From assembly GCA_964503595.1 (NCBI GenBank), contig CAZDAM010000001.1, positions 14,653 through 78,652 on the forward strand: a DNA stretch of 64,000 bases, in the 5' to 3' direction. A model generated the notes under the pieces. That model saw only the letters and a program-made list of their open reading frames with translations, had not been told where the DNA came from and did no database searches. Source of the stretch: CAZDAM01 sp964503595. Its GTDB lineage: Bacteria > Muiribacteriota > UBA6191. Shown here piece after piece: positions 51,469 to 59,887 of the stretch (positions are counted from its first letter, which is position 1; every line of letters begins with the position of its first letter). The position numbers and the translations under genes were made by a program.

Positions 51469-52275
51469 ATGCTGTCAGAAGAAGTCGTCCAGAATGCCCT
51501 GGCTTTGGTCCGTGAAGCGGCTGATACTGTACGGGCTCTTCGGGAAGCCGGAGATTTTGAAGTTTCCCTGAAAGATGAGCGTCCCCGCAATTATCTGACC
51601 GAAGCGGATACCAAGGCCGATCAGATTCTTCAGAAGCTGACCACTCTGATTCCGGGCTCGGCCTATTTTTCCGAGGAGCAGGAAGATGATATCAGCCGGT
51701 TGGCTTCGGAACATGTCTGGATTGTGGATCCGATTGATGGGACCCGTGAATTTGTGGAAGGCTTGCCCCAGTGCTCGGTTTCAGTGGCCTTGAGTCATCG
51801 CGGCAAGGTTGTTTTTGCGGCAGTCTGCAATCCCTGGGATGCCCTGATCTGGGCGCGTGGTCCCGGGGTTCAGGAAGAAGTCCTGGATGATCGCCGCATC
51901 GCTGCCAATCGGCGTATCTGTGGTTCCCGTTCCGAGGCGGATGACAAGCTCTTTGACAGTCTCAGGGGGCTTGAAGTCCAGCCCGTGGGCTCGATTGCCT
52001 ATAAACTGGCCCTGGTCTCCCTGGGGCATTTTGATGGTGTGATTTCCCTCAAGCCCAAGAACGAATGGGACATTGCCGCTGGTGTTGGTCTGATTGAAGC
52101 CGCTGGCCTCGTTGCCGTTGATATTCTGGGGCGCCGTTTTCGCTTCAATGGCAAAAACCGCTTGGCCGGAATGGTAGCTGGTCCCGAGCTGATGGTACGG
52201 GATCTTCTGGCGGACTATGACCTGGCCGACGCTTTTGAGGCCGGAAGCCCGAAGGCGGCCAGGGCACTTTTCTAA
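51469..52275 (+). CDS. CysQ/inositol-monophosphatase-like phosphatase
   Basis: This 268-residue FIG-superfamily phosphatase has the metal motifs SEEQ (68-71), DPIDGTREFVEG (87-98) and EWDIAAGVGLIEAAGL. Most likely it hydrolyses 3'-phosphoadenosine-5'-phosphate (as CysQ does) or inositol phosphates; the REF following DGT favours the CysQ side. The ATG follows AAGGAGAGAATGTC. It is convergent with the A-type carrier gene, only 3 bases apart. Confidence 0.85.
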   Translation: MLSEEVVQNALALVREAADTVRALREAGDFEVSLKDERPRNYLTEADTKADQILQKLTTLIPGSAYFSEEQEDDISRLASEHVWIVDPIDGTREFVEGLPQCSVSVALSHRGKVVFAAVCNPWDALIWARGPGVQEEVLDDRRIAANRRICGSRSEADDKLFDSLRGLEVQPVGSIAYKLALVSLGHFDGVISLKPKNEWDIAAGVGLIEAAGLVAVDILGRRFRFNGKNRLAGMVAGPELMVRDLLADYDLADAFEAGSPKAARALF

Positions 52276-52278
52276 GGC

Positions 52279-52617
52279 TCAGCCGGCTTTTTTTGCGCTG
52301 AAGGATGAGCCGCAGCCGCAGGTTTCATCGGCGTTGGGGTTGGCAAACTTGAATCCGGAATTAAGGATGTCGTCGTTGTAATCAAGCTGCATGCCCTTGA
52401 GAAAGGGAACATGGGCTTCTTCGATGACAACGGGAATGCCGCCGTGATCGTAGACCTGGGCGTTTTCAATGATTTTGTCCACGATATCCATGGTGTAGGA
52501 CATGCCGGCGCAGCCGCCTTCACGGACTCCGATTTTTACCTTGGCTTCCGGGGAGCCGGCTTTCTCAAGGATGATTCCAAACTGTTTGATGGCGCTCTGG
52601 CTTAAATCGATGATCAT
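52279..52617 (-). CDS. A-type iron-sulfur carrier protein (ErpA/SufA/IscA-like)
   Basis: This 112-residue carrier has the three ligand cysteines C36 in GVREGGCAGMSYTMD and C100/C102 in ETCGCGSSF. It binds a [2Fe-2S] or [4Fe-4S] cluster and delivers it to targets. It differs clearly from the IscA of the operon (a longer acidic middle, YDHGGIPVVIEEAHVP), so it is a distinct branch, possibly ErpA or SufA type. The ATG at 52617 follows GGAGAACCTT. It is divergent from iscR across a region with GGTAC repeats, so IscR may control it. Confidence 0.85.
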   Translation of the reverse strand: MIIDLSQSAIKQFGIILEKAGSPEAKVKIGVREGGCAGMSYTMDIVDKIIENAQVYDHGGIPVVIEEAHVPFLKGMQLDYNDDILNSGFKFANPNADETCGCGSSFSAKKAG

Positions 52618-52642
52618 AAGGTTCTCCAAAAAGGGGACTAGA

Positions 52643-52710
52643 TTGGTACAGTATTGTTGATCTGCCCCTTCCTGATCCATTATACTGAAAACTGGTACCG
52701 ATTTGGTACC
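52643..52710. promoter_or_regulatory. Candidate IscR operator region: three GGTAC repeats and a promoter
   Basis: TTGGTACA (52643-52650), CTGGTACC (52692-52699) and TTGGTACC (52703-52710) share the same half site, and the last two are 11 bases apart, about one helix turn. A sigma-70-like promoter TTGATC (52657-52662)-18-TATACT (52681-52686) lies between the first and second. The paired sites sit on the predicted transcription start, the position expected for repression of iscR. Binding by IscR is inferred from location and repeat pattern. Confidence 0.55.
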
Positions 52711-52786
52711 CATTCCAAATGGGTCCATAAGACAGTTGGGGATTACCCCTCACTGCCCGGTAGCAGGAGAAGGACAGGATACGGAC

Positions 52787-53239
52787 ATGGTCAAGTTGTC
52801 CAAGAAAATGGACTACAGTTTGCTGCTCGTCGCCGAGCTGGTCAGAAGCCCGGAAGAGCTTCTGCCCGCCTCGTACATGGTCGAGCGCTACGGGCTGTCT
52901 TACGAGATGGTCTCGGCTCTTCTGAAGAATCTCTGCCGCAAGGGGATTCTGGAGTCTGTTCGGGGCAAGAACGGAGGCTATCGCCTGGCCCGCAACCCAG
53001 GGGAGATTTCTCTGGCTGACATGATTGAGGCCGTGGATGGTCCGGTTCACCTGACGGACTGTTCTATGGATGAGGGGCACAGCTGTCGTCTGCACTCCAT
53101 CTGTGCGGTGGGCATGCGCCTTCGCGATGTCAATCGTCAGATCAACCGTATTCTGGAAGACACATCATTAGGACATGTTCTTGGGATGGATGGCATTGCC
53201 AGCGCCCCCCGGGGACTCAGAGGGGAAGAATCACGATGA
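52787..53239 (+). CDS. iscR: Rrf2-family regulator IscR
   Basis: IscR senses iron-sulfur status through a [2Fe-2S] cluster and represses isc when loaded. The 150-residue protein has a winged helix (KLSKKMDYSLLLVAELV, then SYEMVSALLKNLCRKGILES with VRGKNGGYRLAR) and three cysteines in TDCSMDEGHSCRLHSIC. These give C-x8-C-x5-C, a spacing longer than in E. coli IscR (C-x5-C-x5-C). The ATG at 52787 has AGGATACGGAC before it. The stop overlaps the iscS start (ATGA). Confidence 0.88.
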   Translation: MVKLSKKMDYSLLLVAELVRSPEELLPASYMVERYGLSYEMVSALLKNLCRKGILESVRGKNGGYRLARNPGEISLADMIEAVDGPVHLTDCSMDEGHSCRLHSICAVGMRLRDVNRQINRILEDTSLGHVLGMDGIASAPRGLRGEESR

Positions 53240-54453
53240 CCCGTCGCGTTTATTTTGACTATCAGGCAACAACTCCCGTGGACAAGAGGGTAGTTGAAGC
53301 GATGATGCCATATTTTACCAATGTCTACGGCAATGCCGCTTCCCGTTCCCATGCTTTTGGCTGGGAGGCGGAAGAGGCTGTAGCTCTTGCCAGAAAACAG
53401 GTTGCCGATGTTCTGGGAGCCAGGGAGCAGGAAGTGATTTTCACTTCTGGGGCTACGGAATCCAACAATCTGGCGATTCTGGGTACTGCTGAAATGTACA
53501 GGGAGAAAGGCGATCACATTATTACAATGACAACAGAGCACCACGCTGTTCTGGATCCCTGTCGTCATCTTGAGAAGCAGGGCTATAAAGTTACCTGTCT
53601 GAATCCGTCTAAAGACGGAATCCTTGACCTGAAGACACTGGAAGAAGCCATCACGGAGAAAACCATTCTCGTCAGTGTGATGTATGCCAACAACGAAATC
53701 GGTGTGATTCAGCCGGTCCGTGAAATCGGTGCCCTTTGCCGCAAAAATGGCATCCTGTTTCATACCGATGCGACCCAGGCTGTGGGCAAAGTTCCGGTGG
53801 ATGTGGAAGCGGATTGTATTGATCTTCTTTCCTTTTCGGGTCACAAGCTTTACGGTCCCAAAGGGGTAGGAGCACTTTATGTGCGCCGTAAGAGCCCAAG
53901 GGTTCGCCTGAGCCCGATTTTTCACGGTGGGGGACAGGAGCGTGGTATGCGCTCCGGGACTTTGAATGTTCCCGGTATTGTGGGACTGGGAAAGGCCGTT
54001 GCGATCTGTCAGGAAGAGATGGAAGCCGAAGCCAGACGGGCTCTTGCTTTAAGGACCCGCCTTGAAAATGGAATTCTGGAGCAGCTTGATTTCGCGGAAA
54101 TCAATGGAAACCGCGAAAAAAGAATCCCTGGCTGTACCAATCTTTCCTTTGCCTATGTTGAAGGAGAGGGGTTGATGATGGCCTTCCCGGAGCTTGCGGT
54201 ATCCTCAGGTTCGGCCTGTACTTCAGCAAGTCTTGAGCCTTCCCATGTTCTGAAGGCACTGGGCCTTAAGGATGAGCTGGCTCACAGCTCGATCCGTTTT
54301 GGTATTGGCCGTTTCACAACCGAAGAAGAAATTGATTTTGCCATCGAAAAGGTGGTGGCCGCAGTGAAGCGTCTGAGGGATCTTTCCCCGCTATATGAAA
54401 TGGTGATGGAAGGGGTGGATCTTTCCACCGTTCAATGGACAGATCATCACTGA
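53236..54453 (+). CDS. iscS: Cysteine desulfurase IscS
   Basis: This PLP enzyme takes sulfur from cysteine and passes it as a persulfide to IscU, also serving tRNA thiolation. The 405-residue sequence has the PLP lysine K204 in SFSGHKLYGPKG, H102/H103 in TTEHHAVLDP, the DATQAVGK strand and the active-site C328 in SSGSACTSASLEPSHVL. The C-terminal tail, which contacts IscU, is present. It follows iscR by an ATGA overlap and precedes iscU by 15 bases. Confidence 0.98.
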   Translation: MTRRVYFDYQATTPVDKRVVEAMMPYFTNVYGNAASRSHAFGWEAEEAVALARKQVADVLGAREQEVIFTSGATESNNLAILGTAEMYREKGDHIITMTTEHHAVLDPCRHLEKQGYKVTCLNPSKDGILDLKTLEEAITEKTILVSVMYANNEIGVIQPVREIGALCRKNGILFHTDATQAVGKVPVDVEADCIDLLSFSGHKLYGPKGVGALYVRRKSPRVRLSPIFHGGGQERGMRSGTLNVPGIVGLGKAVAICQEEMEAEARRALALRTRLENGILEQLDFAEINGNREKRIPGCTNLSFAYVEGEGLMMAFPELAVSSGSACTSASLEPSHVLKALGLKDELAHSSIRFGIGRFTTEEEIDFAIEKVVAAVKRLRDLSPLYEMVMEGVDLSTVQWTDHH

Positions 54454-54468
54454 TAAGGAGTTGGAATC

Positions 54469-54855
54469 ATGGCATACAGTGAAAAAGTTCTCGATCATTA
54501 CAACAATCCCCGCAATGTGGGATCTCTGGATAAAAGTTCTGAAAACGTGGGAACCGGACTGGTCGGTGCCCCGGAGTGTGGCGATGTGATGAAGCTTCAG
54601 ATTCAGGTCGAAGGGGATCGCATCGTGGACGCCAAGTTCAGGACCTATGGTTGTGGCTCGGCGATAGCGTCTTCCTCTTTGGCTACCGAATGGCTGAAAG
54701 GCAAGACAGTGGATGAGGCCCTTCAGATCAAAAATACGGCTATTGTGGAAGAACTGGAGCTTCCTCCGGTGAAGATCCATTGCTCGGTTCTGGCAGAAGA
54801 TGCTATCAAGGCCGCATTGGAGGATCTGAGGAACAAGGCTTCCAAAGAATCCTGA
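54469..54855 (+). CDS. iscU: Iron-sulfur scaffold IscU
   Basis: IscU is the scaffold on which new [2Fe-2S] clusters are built. The 128-residue protein has the ligands C37, D39, C62, H104 and C105, the LPPVK motif (98-102) that is bound by HscA, and the typical start AYSEKVLDHYNNPRNVG. AAGGAG precedes the ATG. All residues needed for function are intact. Confidence 0.98.
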   Translation: MAYSEKVLDHYNNPRNVGSLDKSSENVGTGLVGAPECGDVMKLQIQVEGDRIVDAKFRTYGCGSAIASSSLATEWLKGKTVDEALQIKNTAIVEELELPPVKIHCSVLAEDAIKAALEDLRNKASKES

Positions 54856-54868
54856 AGGGGGCAGAAAC

Positions 54869-55195
54869 ATGGCAGTTTCCATCACGGAGCGTGGGGCTTC
54901 GGAGCTTAAGCGCATCATGCACGATCAGAAAGCGGAAGAGCTTTTTCTGCGCATGTCCCTGAAGGGCGGCGGCTGCTCGGGCTTTAATTATCATCTGGAT
55001 TTTGCCAAGGAGCCAGGCGGTTTTGATCTCACTTTCGAGTCCAATGGGATTCGGATTGTGATTGATAAGAAGTCTCACCTTTTCATGAATGGTACCGAGC
55101 TTGATTTCAGCGATGGACTGATTGATCGGGGCTTTCGTTTCAATAACCCCATGGCCAAGACTTCCTGCGGCTGCGGGACTTCCTTTGGCATCTGA
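54869..55195 (+). CDS. iscA: A-type carrier IscA
   Basis: This 108-residue A-type carrier has the three cysteines C36 (LKGGGCSGFNYHLDF), C100 and C102 (TSCGCGTSFGI). It is placed as usual between iscU and hscB. It accepts clusters from IscU and passes them on, mainly as [4Fe-4S]. AAGGGGGCAG precedes the ATG. A second A-type carrier gene is located upstream of iscR. Confidence 0.96.
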   Translation: MAVSITERGASELKRIMHDQKAEELFLRMSLKGGGCSGFNYHLDFAKEPGGFDLTFESNGIRIVIDKKSHLFMNGTELDFSDGLIDRGFRFNNPMAKTSCGCGTSFGI

Positions 55196-55203
55196 GGTCT
55201 GAT

Positions 55204-55785
55204 ATGTGCGATACCCTGCCATCCTGGCTCAGGGAGGCAGGGGATTCCCTGCCCTCCGAAATTCCCCGGAATCCCTTTGAAATCTTTGGCCTTCCTGCTG
55301 CTTTTGAAATCAGCCGGGAAGAGCTTGATCGGTGCTATCGCCTGATCTCAAGAAAGCTTCATCCGGATCACGCCTCTTTGGATCAGAAGGAGCAGGCCAA
55401 GGAGCTCAGCGCGAAAATCAACCGTCTGGTGGCGGAACTGAAGGATCCCGTGCGGCGGGCCCATCTGCTTTATTCTCATCTGAGTCAGAAGAGCCTTTCC
55501 CTGGCGGATTTTAAGCCATCGGGAGCATTTCTGATGGAAATGTTCGAGCTTCAGGATGAGCTTGAGGAACTGAATTTTCCGGAAAACGAAGAACGTCTTC
55601 TGGAACTTGAAAATGAAATGGAAAATCGCAGAAAACAGGCCTTGCTTGGACTGAAAACTGCATTTGAAAACCGTACCGGGAGCCCGGATCTGGCGTGTCT
55701 GGAAAGTACCCTGAAAAAGGAGCTTTCCGAGCTGGCCTATCTGGACAGAATCCTGAATCGAGTCGGGGAGAAACTGGATGAGTAA
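55204..55785 (+). CDS. hscB: Co-chaperone HscB
   Basis: HscB is the J-domain partner of HscA that delivers IscU. The 193-residue protein has an N-terminal J domain with the HPD motif (53-55) in LISRKLHPDHASLDQK and a C-terminal helical HSCB domain (ELQDELEELNFPENEERLLE). The N-terminal extension (first ~22 residues) lacks the metal cysteines seen in some eukaryotic forms. The end overlaps hscA by 8 bases. Confidence 0.93.
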   Translation: MCDTLPSWLREAGDSLPSEIPRNPFEIFGLPAAFEISREELDRCYRLISRKLHPDHASLDQKEQAKELSAKINRLVAELKDPVRRAHLLYSHLSQKSLSLADFKPSGAFLMEMFELQDELEELNFPENEERLLELENEMENRRKQALLGLKTAFENRTGSPDLACLESTLKKELSELAYLDRILNRVGEKLDE

Positions 55786-57601
55786 GCAAGAAGAAATCAT
55801 CCTTGGAATTGATCTGGGAACCACCAACAGTCTGATAGCAGTTTATACGGATGAGAAGGCTGAAATTCTGGCCCCTGAAGGTCAGGATGGGGTCGTGCCC
55901 TCTGTGGTCGGGTTTGACGGCGAAAGGCTGATTGCGGGCAAATCGGCCAGAAATGCTTTTCGGGATCATCCTGAAGCAACCCTTTATTCAGCCAAACGCT
56001 TTTTTGGTAAGACCTATCAGGAGCTGACCGAAGATCTGAAGAAACTGCCTTTTCAGACTAGTGGGGATGATAAAAGTCTGTTCTTTGAAATCGGGGGCCG
56101 GAGGCTCGCTCCCTTTGAGGTCAGTGCCGAGATTCTGAAAGCCCTGAAAAAACAGGCCGAGGATCTGCTTCATCAGGAAATCAGCAAAGTCGTGATTACG
56201 GTCCCGGCCTGGTTTGATGACACTCAGAGAAACGAGACCCGCCATGCTGCCCGTTTGGCTGGCCTGGATGTGGTCCGGATGATCAATGAACCGACAGCAG
56301 CGGCTCTGGCCTATGGGCTTGATCTGAAAAAAGAAGGCCATATTGCCGTCTATGACTTTGGGGGTGGGACCTTTGATGTTTCCATTCTTGAACTCAAGGA
56401 CGGAGTCTTTCAGGTCCTGGCGACGCGAGGGGATACCTTTCTGGGAGGAGATGACATCGATCAGGTCATCTCAGACTGGCTGGTTAAAAAATCCGGCTTT
56501 TCGAAAGAGTTGCCAGCCGCGGTCAATATTGCCCTGAAATATACTGCGGAACAGTGCAAGATTGCGCTCTCCTCAGGAGAATCGGCCCAGGTTCATCTGG
56601 AAATCCCGGAATATGATTTTTCGGTTCAGGCTGAACTGGCAAAGCCGGAACTTGAAGAACTGATGAAACCTTTGGTGCAAAGAACCATTCGTGCCTGCCG
56701 CAGCGCTCTCAAGGATTCGGGGCTTGGCAAGGAAGAAATCACGGAAGTCGTTCTGGTTGGGGGGAGTACCCGTATTCCGCTGGTTCGCAGCATGGTGAAA
56801 GACTTTTTTGATAAAACTCCCTTTGTGGGACTGAATCCGGATGAAGTTGTGGCTCTTGGAGCGGCGGCTCAGGCCCGGATTCTGATGGGTGGAAAAAGAG
56901 ATATTCTGCTTCTGGATGTCATCCCCCTATCGCTTGGTCTGGAAACACTGGGGGGAGCCGTCACCAAGATTCTGATTCGGGGAACGACGATTCCGAATCA
57001 GGCCACGGAAGATTTCACGACCTCGGTGGACAATCAGACTGCGGTGACCCTGCATGTTCTGCAGGGGGAAAGGGAGCTTGTGGATGACTGCCGTTCCCTA
57101 GCCCGCTTCAAAGTCAAGGTTCCCCCCATGCCAGCAGGTCTTCCCAAGCTGAAAGTGACCTTCTCGGTGGATGAAAACGGCATGCTTTCCGTATCCGCTC
57201 TGGAAGAGCGTTCCAATCACCGGGCATCCATTGAAATCTGTCCTTCCATCGGCCTCTCCGAGGAGCAGGTGGATCAGATTCTGGAAGATTCTCTGGAACA
57301 TGCCATGGATGATTTTGAAGTGCGCATGATTGTGGAATTGAGAAATAAGGCCGAGAGAATTCTGGTGGCGGCTGAGCGTGTCTGGCCCAAGGCCCAGACC
57401 CTGATGGCCAAAGCCGAGCTTGAGGAAATCCGTGAGGCTTTGGATGCAACCCGGGATGCTCTCAACCGCCGGGAAAGAGACAAGGACATGCTGGAAGGCA
57501 TTGTCGATCGGGTAGGCGATCTGACCCGCCCCCTGGCCGATCTGATTTTTACCAAAGCGACAGAAGAAGCACTGGTTGGAAAGAACGTAACAGAAGTCTG
57601 A
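55778..57601 (+). CDS. hscA: Hsp70-class chaperone HscA
   Basis: HscA is the specialised Hsp70 that uses ATP to free the cluster from IscU. The 607-residue protein carries the Hsp70 phosphate loops (LGIDLGTTNSLIA, then AVYDFGGGTFDVSILE), INEPTAAALAYGLD, VVLVGGSTRIPLVR and DVIPLSLGLETLGG, followed by a substrate-binding domain. The length and position identify it as HscA and not DnaK; the C-terminal end lacks the DnaK EEVD-like acidic tail. It overlaps hscB and is followed by fdx. Confidence 0.96.
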   Translation: MSKQEEIILGIDLGTTNSLIAVYTDEKAEILAPEGQDGVVPSVVGFDGERLIAGKSARNAFRDHPEATLYSAKRFFGKTYQELTEDLKKLPFQTSGDDKSLFFEIGGRRLAPFEVSAEILKALKKQAEDLLHQEISKVVITVPAWFDDTQRNETRHAARLAGLDVVRMINEPTAAALAYGLDLKKEGHIAVYDFGGGTFDVSILELKDGVFQVLATRGDTFLGGDDIDQVISDWLVKKSGFSKELPAAVNIALKYTAEQCKIALSSGESAQVHLEIPEYDFSVQAELAKPELEELMKPLVQRTIRACRSALKDSGLGKEEITEVVLVGGSTRIPLVRSMVKDFFDKTPFVGLNPDEVVALGAAAQARILMGGKRDILLLDVIPLSLGLETLGGAVTKILIRGTTIPNQATEDFTTSVDNQTAVTLHVLQGERELVDDCRSLARFKVKVPPMPAGLPKLKVTFSVDENGMLSVSALEERSNHRASIEICPSIGLSEEQVDQILEDSLEHAMDDFEVRMIVELRNKAERILVAAERVWPKAQTLMAKAELEEIREALDATRDALNRRERDKDMLEGIVDRVGDLTRPLADLIFTKATEEALVGKNVTEV

Positions 57602-57617
57602 AAAGAGTAATACCCAT

Positions 57618-57905
57618 ATGGCAAAAGTGATTTACGTACCGGAAAACAAGGAATTTGAAGTTGAGGATGGAACCTCGATTCTGGAAGCCTGTCTGAGCAA
57701 TGGCATTGATATTGAGCATGCATGTGGAGGCTACTGCGCCTGCTCGACCTGTCATGTGATTGTCTCGGAAGGATTTGAAAATCTCAATGAGCAGGAAGAT
57801 GAGGAGTTCGATCGCCTCGATCGGGCCAAGGGAGTCACCCTCAAGTCCCGCTTATCCTGCCAGGCCCTGATTCAGAAGGGCACAGTCAAGGTGGATCTTC
57901 CATGA
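57618..57905 (+). CDS. fdx: ISC-type [2Fe-2S] ferredoxin
   Basis: This 95-residue ferredoxin delivers electrons for cluster assembly. The ligands are C36, C42, C45 and C81 in EHACGGYCACSTCHVIV and LSCQA; C40 is an extra cysteine also seen in E. coli Fdx. The start MAKVIYVPENKEFEVEDGTS is typical. The stop overlaps the iscX start by ATGA. Confidence 0.97.
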   Translation: MAKVIYVPENKEFEVEDGTSILEACLSNGIDIEHACGGYCACSTCHVIVSEGFENLNEQEDEEFDRLDRAKGVTLKSRLSCQALIQKGTVKVDLP

Positions 57906-58108
57906 AGTTCGACTGGTCTGATATTGAAGAAATTGGCATTCAGCTTTACGAGGCGGATCCTGATTTTGATCCTCTGACGATTCGTTTCACCGATCTTCTG
58001 GATCGGATTCTGGCCCTGCCTGATTTCACGGGAACTCGGGAGCAGAGTAACGAAAAGAGGCTGGAAGCCGTGCAAATGGCATGGTACGACGAATTCAAAG
58101 CAGGATGA
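57902..58108 (+). CDS. iscX: Iron-sulfur assembly protein IscX
   Basis: IscX is an acidic adaptor that binds IscS and may bring in iron or modulate frataxin-type regulation. The 68-residue sequence is close to the family over its whole length: FDWSDIEEIGIQLYEADPDF, with DPLTIRFTDL and MAWYDEF near the end. It overlaps fdx. The operon then continues with the conserved membrane protein at 58148. Confidence 0.95.
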   Translation: MKFDWSDIEEIGIQLYEADPDFDPLTIRFTDLLDRILALPDFTGTREQSNEKRLEAVQMAWYDEFKAG

Positions 58109-58147
58109 TGATTGCTAGGAAGTGGATTCTTCCGTCATCCTGTTGGG

Positions 58148-59887
58148 ATGGAGGAATTAAATCCGGCCCAGGAGCCCAAGGAATCCCAGGCAGCTTCCGA
58201 AGAAAATCCGGAGGTTGAGGACTGGTTTGATGATGTCAGCTGGCTTGAAGAAAGTTCGGAAGACATCGCTGAGGTTCTGTCTTCCATTTCGGTGCACGAT
58301 ATCCGCCAGTTCCAGCTCAAGCTGGATTATGACAGGGCCCTTTCCGAAGGTGAGATTGCTCGTCATGTCGGGGTGGATTTCTGGTTTTTTCTGCCGTCTT
58401 CCATGGGAATCAATCCCCGCGCCTGGAGTAAGGAGCATTTCTATCAGTCTCTGACGATCTATCAGCGTATCAAGACTCCGCGCCGTCCGCCCTGGTTTGA
58501 GGAAGCAAGAGTTCTGGATATACCGTCTGCCGAGCGCTATTTCTCTCCGGGACTTCCGGGTCGGGAGCGCCAGCAGCTTGAGGACCTGGTGATTCAGGAC
58601 GTGAAGCTCTTTGGCTGCTTCATCAACACCTTGATGAAGGAAGTTCAGCTTCTGATCCGTGATGCGGTGAGAAGCGAAGGCAGCATCGAAAATCCAGGTA
58701 CGGAAATCCGGCGTCGGGTCGGCATGGCACGAAGAAGGGTGGATCACTTCCGGCAGCGCTACGTTGGTTCCCTGCAGAAGTTCTCAGCCCTGGCATCTCC
58801 GGAAGTCCGCAAGGTCTTTCTGCTTCTGGACGAATACCTGTCCTATCGCCTCGAAAACTGGCTGATTGATTTTGCTGAGCGCCTCAGGGATGAGGAGCCC
58901 GGGTGGATGCATTCAACCCGTGAGTTCTGCCTTAAGATGATTGAGAAGGAATGTGGCTACCGGCTCCGCTACATCCTTACTCCTGAAAATGAGAGGCTGG
59001 CCCAGAAGGGTCAGGGTCGTCAGGAGAGAATGCAGTATCGTCTGGGGCTTCTGAAGAAATATGTCTATCAGGTGCTCTACCTGAGAAGACGGGAAATCCG
59101 CCGCGAGAAAATTCTCTTTAATTTCATGGCCATGTTCGCCGCAGCCCTGGCGGCAGCCTGGGCGGCAGTGGCTGCCTTCTTCTATGCCCCGGAACTGGTC
59201 ATCCGGATTTCCGATGTTCAGACAGACAATGCCATGAGGCTTGCAGCCTTCTTTGCCATTGGGGTTCTGGCCTATGTTGCCAAGGATCGGATCAAGGATC
59301 TTTCCCGCGAGTATTTCTTCAAGAAATTTGTCCGACATCTGCCGGATCATGAATTCCATGTGTCCTTCGGCAGTCTGAATGCTCTTGGAAATCCGCAAAA
59401 GACGGACGTGGGTTATGTCAGCCAGTCCATGGAGTTCTACGCCCGTCCTTCCATTCCTGAAGACATTCTTTATATCCGGGATCTGGAAAGTCATTTTGAT
59501 CTTGAGCCCGAGCGCCAGGATGAGTCCTTTCATTTTCAGAGGAACTTCCGCTTTACTCCTCTGTTCAGTGGAGTGGACCCACATGGTACGGCCATGGTGA
59601 AGGAGGTTCTCAGATTTGATATCAGTGACTATCTGAGCAAGATGTCGGATCCCAACCGCCGCTTCAGCTATTGGGAGGAGGAAAAGGGGATTCAGCATGT
59701 GGATGCCCCCAGGGTCTATCACCTGAATCTTGTCCTGAAATATACCGTAACCCGGATCCTTTCGAATGGGAGCAGCAAGGTTCGTACCGAATACGAAAGG
59801 GTCAGGCTGGTTCTGAACAAGCAGGGCATTGTCCGGGTGGATTCCGTGCTTCCCCGTGGGGAACTTTTTCTGAATGAGGTGAAATGA
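58148..59887 (+). CDS. Conserved large membrane protein next to iscX, unknown
   Basis: This 579-residue protein has a soluble, acidic N-terminal part (~1-310), two membrane helices (~325-375; AAALAAAWAAVAAFFYAP and AMRLAAFFAIGVLAYVAK) and a soluble C-terminal part of ~190 residues rich in beta strands (FHFQRNFRFTPLFSGVD, then RVYHLNLVLKYTVTRIL). I do not know the family; the sequence looks conserved rather than low-complexity. Start ATG 58148 is uncertain; a TTG at 58112 is also in frame. Its stop overlaps the NptA-like gene by ATGA, so these two are coupled and may work together. Confidence 0.68.
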   Translation: MEELNPAQEPKESQAASEENPEVEDWFDDVSWLEESSEDIAEVLSSISVHDIRQFQLKLDYDRALSEGEIARHVGVDFWFFLPSSMGINPRAWSKEHFYQSLTIYQRIKTPRRPPWFEEARVLDIPSAERYFSPGLPGRERQQLEDLVIQDVKLFGCFINTLMKEVQLLIRDAVRSEGSIENPGTEIRRRVGMARRRVDHFRQRYVGSLQKFSALASPEVRKVFLLLDEYLSYRLENWLIDFAERLRDEEPGWMHSTREFCLKMIEKECGYRLRYILTPENERLAQKGQGRQERMQYRLGLLKKYVYQVLYLRRREIRREKILFNFMAMFAAALAAAWAAVAAFFYAPELVIRISDVQTDNAMRLAAFFAIGVLAYVAKDRIKDLSREYFFKKFVRHLPDHEFHVSFGSLNALGNPQKTDVGYVSQSMEFYARPSIPEDILYIRDLESHFDLEPERQDESFHFQRNFRFTPLFSGVDPHGTAMVKEVLRFDISDYLSKMSDPNRRFSYWEEEKGIQHVDAPRVYHLNLVLKYTVTRILSNGSSKVRTEYERVRLVLNKQGIVRVDSVLPRGELFLNEVK

